A stretch of 64,000 nucleotides of DNA from Aplectana chamaeleonis (lineage: Eukaryota; Nematoda; Chromadorea; Rhabditida; Cosmocercidae): NCBI GenBank assembly GCA_029168955.1, contig JAPDOI010000010.1, positions 2,689,001 through 2,753,000 of the forward strand, in the 5' to 3' direction. The notes beneath the pieces are model-generated. The model worked only from the letters and a program-made list of their open reading frames with translations. It had not been told where the DNA came from and did not search any database. The position numbers were made by a program, and so were the translations under genes. Positions within the stretch are counted from its first letter, which is position 1. The number at the start of each line of letters is the position of its first letter. Shown here piece by piece: positions 59,211-64,000 of this stretch.

Positions 59211-59338
59211 TAGGACCCCTGAAACGGCTACTACCCCACCGAGAAAAATTATTGGTAAAACCTCCCGGAAGGGACTGCGTGTACAACTTTCGGAGGAGAA
59301 CAACTCACCTCACATCAGCCGAGAAGGAGCAGATGAAG
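59211..59338 (+). CDS. Candidate internal exon, basic N-terminal half
   Basis: Bounded by acceptor TATATGGGATTAG and donor GATGAAG|GTGTAA and open between them. The translation reads TPETATTPPRKIIGKTSRKG then LRVQLSEENNSPHISREGAD, a basic then acidic profile seen in nuclear proteins. Family not recognised and no partner exon found. The block is bracketed by two similar 22-bp stretches around TTGAACCGAGAA (about 59157 and 59496). Confidence 0.35.
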
Positions 59339-59543
59339 GTGTAATTTTTTGGGTTAAAAGGCCTAAAACTTCTACCAGATTTGGAGCTGTCAGCTATGAG
59401 AAAACACTTTTTCTGGTAGATTCTGTCCATTAGGATCTTTATTTCTGAAACTTCTTAACTAGTACTATTCACAGCCCCAGCTGGAAACCCTTAGTCGCTG
59501 ATTGAACCGAGAACTAGCCATCAAACAAGGAAAATGTCGATAA

Positions 59544-59548
<5 letters not shown>

Positions 59549-59573
<25 letters not shown>
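59549..59573. repeat. Short (TA)n tract
   Basis: About 25 bp of alternating TA. Confidence 0.95.
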
Positions 59574-59578
<5 letters not shown>

Positions 59579-59790
59579 GCAAAAAAGAAAGAAGAGTGAA
59601 TGAGCAAAAATTCAAACTTTTGTTCGTGTAAGGGGCCGCAGTGACGAGCCACCAGCTGTTAGGGGGGGCGCACTCTCCACCTACCGATCCCGTTGCCACG
59701 CCTGACTCTGTAAAGGAGTGACCCACGAATGTTGAAAAATGAACTATCCAATAGTAAATATTATTAATAACTCCTTTCCTAGTTTGAAAC

Positions 59791-60077
59791 CTGGAAATCA
59801 TAGGAAAATTCGTATTCTGGGTCAATCCCAACCGCCAGATTCAAAGTTGAAACGAGTTTCGGATAAATATCCAGCCGGGTAATGCGGTCGGATATGCAGA
59901 AACCAAGTTTTTCTATTGATCCTACAATAACTGCTTCAACACTAGCCACACGCGACGTTTCTGAGAAACGGAATTGTGAAAGCGTCAAATATTGTGCGCT
60001 GTCTACAGCTTCACAGCTGTGTACGGTGGACGCAGAATAGCTAGTTGAATCGCTGTTTTCTGGCGAAGACATAGAGA
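59791..60077 (-). CDS. Candidate exon, unknown
   Basis: Minus-strand, acceptor CGTTAGACAG, donor TTTCCAG|GTTTCA, 287 bp open. It begins with two bases completing a codon and ends in phase 0, the same phases as exon 3 of the 7-8 kb gene. An internal ATG at 60072 gives MSSPENSDSTSYSASTVHSC; later ETSRVASVEAVIVGSIEKLG and GIDPEYEFSYDFQ. Sequence similarity to the 7-8 kb exon is too weak to claim homology. Confidence 0.38.
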
Positions 60078-60690
60078 CTGTCTAACGCACACGTTGACAC
60101 GGAGATACGCAGTCTGTTGTGGCATGCACCGATCCGACGGACAATTCCTTGCCGACCGTAGGTACACGGAAATTGCGCTCAGAACTAAAAAAAACGTCCT
60201 CGATCGCTTCCGATTTCTGGACCGAAAATTCGCAATGGCCTTTTTGAATAATCGAATAGATCGGAAAATTTATTTTTCCGAGTGCTCAGCTTCTTGAGTA
60301 ACTCGAGAAAGGACGAGACGGACTTCTCGAATCATTTGGAAGCTCCCTCTCACTGTACATTACATATGTACCAGTTTTTGGAAGCTCACTCTCACTGTAC
60401 ATTACATACGTACTAGTTTGCTTTTAGGACAAAGAATCAGTTTAAGCTTCGCTCGCTAGCAGAACTTTCCACAAAATCCGCATAGGTGTAGATGTAAAAC
60501 CACGATTAAACCCTAACGTTTGCTCTCTCCAACGCCGAATATATTAGATAGAGACGTTCTCAATCAAGACTGACAGTTCGTAATCGCTGTCTTGCACAAG
60601 TTTATCGGATAACTGTGTATGAAAAGAATTCATCGGTTCCATCTTTTACGCCAACTGCGCACTATATTCCGAATTTCCCATGATTGTACT
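60078..60690. other. No supported gene; short direct repeat
   Basis: TTTGGAAGCTC with CTCTCACTGTACATTACATA is repeated in tandem at about 60338-60372 and 60376-60409 (roughly 38-bp period). Confidence 0.6.
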
Positions 60691-60860
60691 GTCGTTCTCG
60701 AAGCCAAATTCCGCTCCGCATTCTCGAACAACGGCTGTTGCCTCACGCAATAGGAGGATTATGATCGGTTCACCTCTTTCCCAGCACGATTATCATCGTG
60801 TCGCGCGATGCCACAGCCGTAGTCCGCAATTGTGGACCGGAATTCGGCTTCGAGAACGAC
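60691..60860. mobile_element. 170-bp inverted-repeat element
   Basis: Ends GTCGTTCTCGAAGCCAAATT and its complement. Inner arms pair CGGCTGTTGCCTC with GATGCCACAGCCG imperfectly. Target duplication unclear. It lies just left of the mariner at 60893. Confidence 0.75.
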
Positions 60861-60926
60861 AATTCACCCCCTCTAATTGGGAAGCCCTTCTATTGGGTTG
60901 AGGAATAAGTTCGTTCGGTTTTTTTT

Positions 60927-62160
60927 TCAATGAACTTTATTTGAACTAAAAACAATAATTATACCAAGGAATTGATGAGCTATGTCTTCGCCGCTACCGT
61001 TTACGACCTCCTCCCATGTCTCGTTGAATTTGTTGATGCCGTTCCGCAAAAAATCGCCCGGCATGGTGTTGAAGAATTTGTTAAGCCAGTTTTTGAGGTC
61101 CACTCCGGAACACACCTTATTAGAGTAATTATGTAGCGCAAAAGGTGATATTCGGTTGGCGCAAGGTCCGAGTAGTACGGTGGATGCTCAAAAACCTTCC
61201 ACTCGAGCTCATGGAGTGCGGCTTTGACGACTTGTGCAACATGGGGTCTGGCGTTGTCGTGGAGCAAGATGACTTGGCCTTGTCGATCAGTTCTTTTCAA
61301 TCCCATATCCTCATTTAGGGGCTGAGCAGAGTGCCATCGCGGCGATCTATCAATACAGCAGCACACCATCAGGCCCCGCTGCGCCCTGAGGCTCCGTCCA
61401 TACGTGGCGAGAGCGTGCGATTACGCAAAACCCATGGTCATCGTTGGCGCACGATTCGATAACCGTCTCGGCGCTCCTTCTCGCGCTCCCTCGCCCGCTC
61501 GCTCTCGCGCGTTTACGCCAGCACCACAAAGCAAGCAGCAAGTTTCAAGCTTACTGCTCCATCACCAAAACAGGTGGCATTAAACCTGTATACAAACTAC
61601 TGCCCTTGTTTTCCATAATCCCACCGCGGAAGCCGAAAACCGTGGTAAATCATCAGCCGTTGTGCTGACTCGAGCGATTGTTCACCCAATCAAACGTTTT
61701 CAGCCGAATCAACACGAGGTAGGGAGTCTTTACCTGTGTTAATTTGCGGGCACGGGCTGCACCGGCGTTGAGGAGCGTCGAGAGGCGACAACAGCGGGAA
61801 CGCCCGCTCTCGCCACGTATGGACACTGCCTGATGGCACTCTGCTCAGCCCCTAACGCGGCGCCTTTGGGCAATGTAGACCTCCTTGTTCACCGCTGTGT
61901 TGTTTTCAAGCATTCCCCAGTGTATCGTGCCTTCCATGTCCCACCAAACGCGGATCACGGTCTTTTCTGGTGAAGATCTTGCTTTACTCTCGGCTTCGGC
62001 TTGTCTCCTGGGGCCATCCACTCCTCGATTTGCTTTATATTGACGTACAGACACTAATTCTCATCTCCCGTGACCACTCGGTACAAATAGCGCTATTTAT
62101 AACCACGCGCTGCTCGATGGCGCGCGAGGTGTTGAACAGCGATTTGAAGGGTATTCCATT
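60927..62160 (-). pseudogene. mariner transposase, C-terminal half, disrupted
   Basis: Reading on the minus strand: RSSPEKTVIRVWWDMEGTIH and WGMLENNTAVNKEVYIAQ (about 61990-61865), then a 535-bp insertion, then GQVILLHDNARPHVAQVVKA with the second catalytic aspartate in HDN, then FEHPPYYSDLAPTEYHL. Mariners place the third catalytic aspartate in the LAP(S/T)DYH motif; here it reads TEYH, an aspartate-to-glutamate change. The first-aspartate region (about 62060-62160) is degenerate with stops and the DNA-binding domain is not seen. Non-functional. Confidence 0.92.
61318..61852. mobile_element. 535-bp inverted-repeat element inside mariner, TA target
   Basis: Ends GGGGCTGAGCAGAGTGCCAT and the perfect complement, with TA at both sides (61316-61317, 61853-61854). 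Longer inverted arms follow (CATACGTGGCGAGAGCG versus CGCTCTCGCCACGTATG). It interrupts the transposase frame between the KEVYIAQ and HDNARPH regions. Confidence 0.88.
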
Positions 62161-62272
62161 TCCGAGCCTGAGAAATAGGAAAAAAACCAAAATGTACAAA
62201 AAACAAAAAGCTCAGTTCTTGATACAGAAAAAGAACTTTCTGATGGATACAAACAATTCGCTAAACGAACAG

Positions 62273-62492
62273 CTCAGGCGATTCTCGGCCCCGAGCCCCG
62301 ACTGACAATTCGGCTCGTTCTCCCAATCTCCGGGCCACCGCTGTTGCTGATCGGGCGAACTGGAGTAGCCCGGACAGCAACAGCGGTGGCCAGAAAAGCA
62401 GAAGCAGTGACCCGGACAGCAACAGAAGCCGGCTCGCAGATTGGAAGAACGAGCCGAACTTTCAGGCGGCTCAGGGCCGAGAATTGCCTGAG
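62273..62492. mobile_element. 220-bp inverted-repeat element, copy 1
   Basis: Ends CTCAGGCGATTCTCGGCCC and GGGCCGAGAATTGCCTGAG. The inner stem includes CCACCGCTGTTGCTG and CAGCAACAGCGGTGG. Same family as 40816-41029. Confidence 0.85.
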
Positions 62493-62751
62493 AGACAATT
62501 CACTTAAGCAAAGCTTGAAAAAATCGAAGAAATCTTTTTCCCAACCTAATAATTGAAACTCCTTCTCGGCAGAGGTTGTAACATTGAGCACCCTCCCTCT
62601 CTGTTAGAGCAACCAATCCTGAGATTTTATGCTACGCGATTTTCACGAGGAGATGTGCTTTTTTTCTTTTGATTGAGTCACCACAGAACAGCGTTTTTTC
62701 GATTTCTTCGAAATCTGTTTACACCTGCAAACTGTTGCTAAATCTTTTTAG

Positions 62752-63201
62752 AGGCAGTGTTCACGATGAATATATTACACCCGAGGTCGGCACAAAAGTG
62801 GTGTTGTTTAGTCGTGTGGCAACTAATAGTGAAGAAACAGCGAAGAAAAACGTTAAGAATAAGCTAAAATAACGGTTTCTAACGTTCAGAGCGTGGACGA
62901 GCTCACTGGCCTTGCTACATAGTTTCCGCAAACGCTCAGCAAGGGCGCGCTAACCGCGAAATGTGCGCAAGTCGATAAGGCTTGACGCGGCAGAGTTGCT
63001 TAGCAATTTGCCATCGAAAACGTGCGTGGCGCAACAAGTCGCCCGAATGGGGGGGGGGCGAACCGGGATAACTTTCAAAGTCGCTTTTATTGATTTCTGG
63101 CCCGCTTCCGCTGATTTATTCGACCCCATCCGCTACAGCATATGCCAACTTAGTGTTTCACACTGAAACCTCGAAAACGAGTTTTATCTTGGACACTGCC
63201 T
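62752..63201. mobile_element. TTAA-type element, distinct family (450 bp)
   Basis: Left end AGGCAGTGTTCACGATGAAT after TTAG; right end TTATCTTGGACACTGCCT before TTAA. The interior is different from family F. A 67-residue plus-strand frame inside is not recognisable. Confidence 0.78.
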
Positions 63202-63205
63202 TTAA

Positions 63206-63590
63206 GAAATTGGGATTTGGCAATGCTGACCGACTCTTTAACTGAGCATACTGGATTTTTTTCTGAACGTCCCCAATTGCTTCTGGAAACTCTCAAGCTT
63301 TGCGAACTTTCCAGGACCTTCAACACCACACTCAAACCTACGTACAAGCCCACCCACTCTCCACAGCAATTTTTAGTTAACTGAATGGAGATTGATGTAT
63401 CCATCCCCCACCCTCCCACATTGGAATTGTTACACAACGCTCGAGGAGACGGCACTTTCGACAACTATGACCGACATTTCCTAAGAATTGAACCTTTAGA
63501 AGGATTTAATAATTGGTTTTAGATTACTTTGAGACAGAATTATGGATTTTTCCGATTACCTTTGCTTGGCAGGTAGTGTTCACGTTATAA
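63206..63590. other. No supported feature
   Basis: The end (63570-63590) carries GGCAGGTAGTGTTCACG, a remnant of a TTAA-element end. Confidence 0.45.
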
Positions 63591-63712
63591 TTTTAGTTTG
63601 ATGAATAGACGGGGTTGCAACGGTAGATTGCCGTGCGCGATTAAACCCTCGTTGGGCTGTGGTGTCGCCAACACCGCATGGCCAGCTGCCGCGCTCATGC
63701 GTCAAACTAAAA
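63591..63712. mobile_element. 122-bp inverted-repeat element
   Basis: TTTTAGTTTGATGAATAGAC at the left and CGTCAAACTAAAA at the right. The interior resembles 42021-42130. Confidence 0.75.
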
Positions 63713-64000
63713 CTTTTTAAAGACTCGATGCAACGAAAATGCGAATCTTGTGCGTATATATAAGAGGTTACGCGTGGGCAAAAGTGAGCTTTTCGCGCAA
63801 TGGGTTAGCCGCTACCTCGCGTTTAGCCAGCGATCGAGTCATACTCTGAGAGAAGTTGCTGCTGTGGCTCCGCGATCGTGCCGCCGCGGCTCTGGGAGAG
63901 TACCACGTATAAAGTTATTTGAGGCTTATAGTACAACCAAGGGGCCTAAGAACAAAAAAACGCACCAGTTGCTACGTCCTCTGTCTGATAAGGACGAAGG
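63713..64000 (+). CDS. Open frame running off the right edge, unknown
   Basis: The frame is open from the stop at about 63706 to the last base (97 codons) with no in-frame ATG. The translation includes KSELFAQWVSRYLAFSQRSS, HTLREVAAVAPRS and FEAYSTTKGPKNKKTHQLLR, a basic composition without a recognisable domain. TATATAAGAGG at 63755-63765 resembles a TATA box but would lie inside the frame. It may be an internal exon (a CTTTTTAAAG acceptor precedes it near 63722) or chance. Confidence 0.33.

Larger units (their letters stand above)
60893..62160 (-). mobile_element. mariner, 3' end intact, split by another element
   Basis: Terminal repeat TTGGGTTGAGGAATAAGTTC starts after TA at 60891-60892. 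Coding remnants run on the minus strand to about 62160. The partner terminal repeat was not found, probably lost or destroyed near the insertion at 62273. Confidence 0.82.

Overview
The window looks like gene-poor, repeat-dense nematode nuclear DNA. The evidence is short split exons with TTTCAG-type acceptors, a 20-of-22 match to the nematode spliced leader SL1, mariner relics, and many terminal-inverted-repeat elements inserted at TTAA, a style well known from Caenorhabditis. The species cannot be named from sequence alone. No complete, recognisable protein-coding gene is present.

Layout: (1) 1-5515 is a 42-bp minisatellite running in from the left edge. (2) 5516-7020 holds a 268-bp (TA)n tract and a 72-bp tandem duplication. 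(3) 7021-8106 is a four-exon, minus-strand gene fragment, the best protein-coding evidence here. (4) 8.4-17 kb is a field of small palindromic elements around a low-complexity AT-rich block, with a few single-exon candidates. (5) 17.8-20.7 kb is a nested cluster of six TTAA elements. (6) 21.1-23.8 kb holds three exons of a diverged paralogue of the 7-8 kb gene; one intron is swollen by transposons and one splice donor is damaged. (7) 24.9-44.3 kb is more TTAA elements, a 1.5-kb hAT-like element with an 8-bp target duplication, a mariner deletion derivative, and at 28.2 kb an SL1-like sequence inside a foldback element. (8) 46.86-57.72 kb is a second satellite with 116-bp and 142-bp units and higher-order duplications. 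(9) 57.7-64.0 kb has a Harbinger-like element, isolated exon candidates, a mariner split by another insertion, and an open frame running off the right edge.

The main biological story is transposon stratigraphy. At least eight families share the ends TTAA|AGGCA...TGCCT|TTAA, which suggests one (unseen) transposase moves all of them. Their nesting gives a relative order of insertion. The two paralogous gene fragments show the same locus type before and after transposon invasion of an intron. The two satellites evolve by block duplication, and their unit lengths (42 bp; 116+142=258 bp) are multiples of three, so they create long but spurious open frames.
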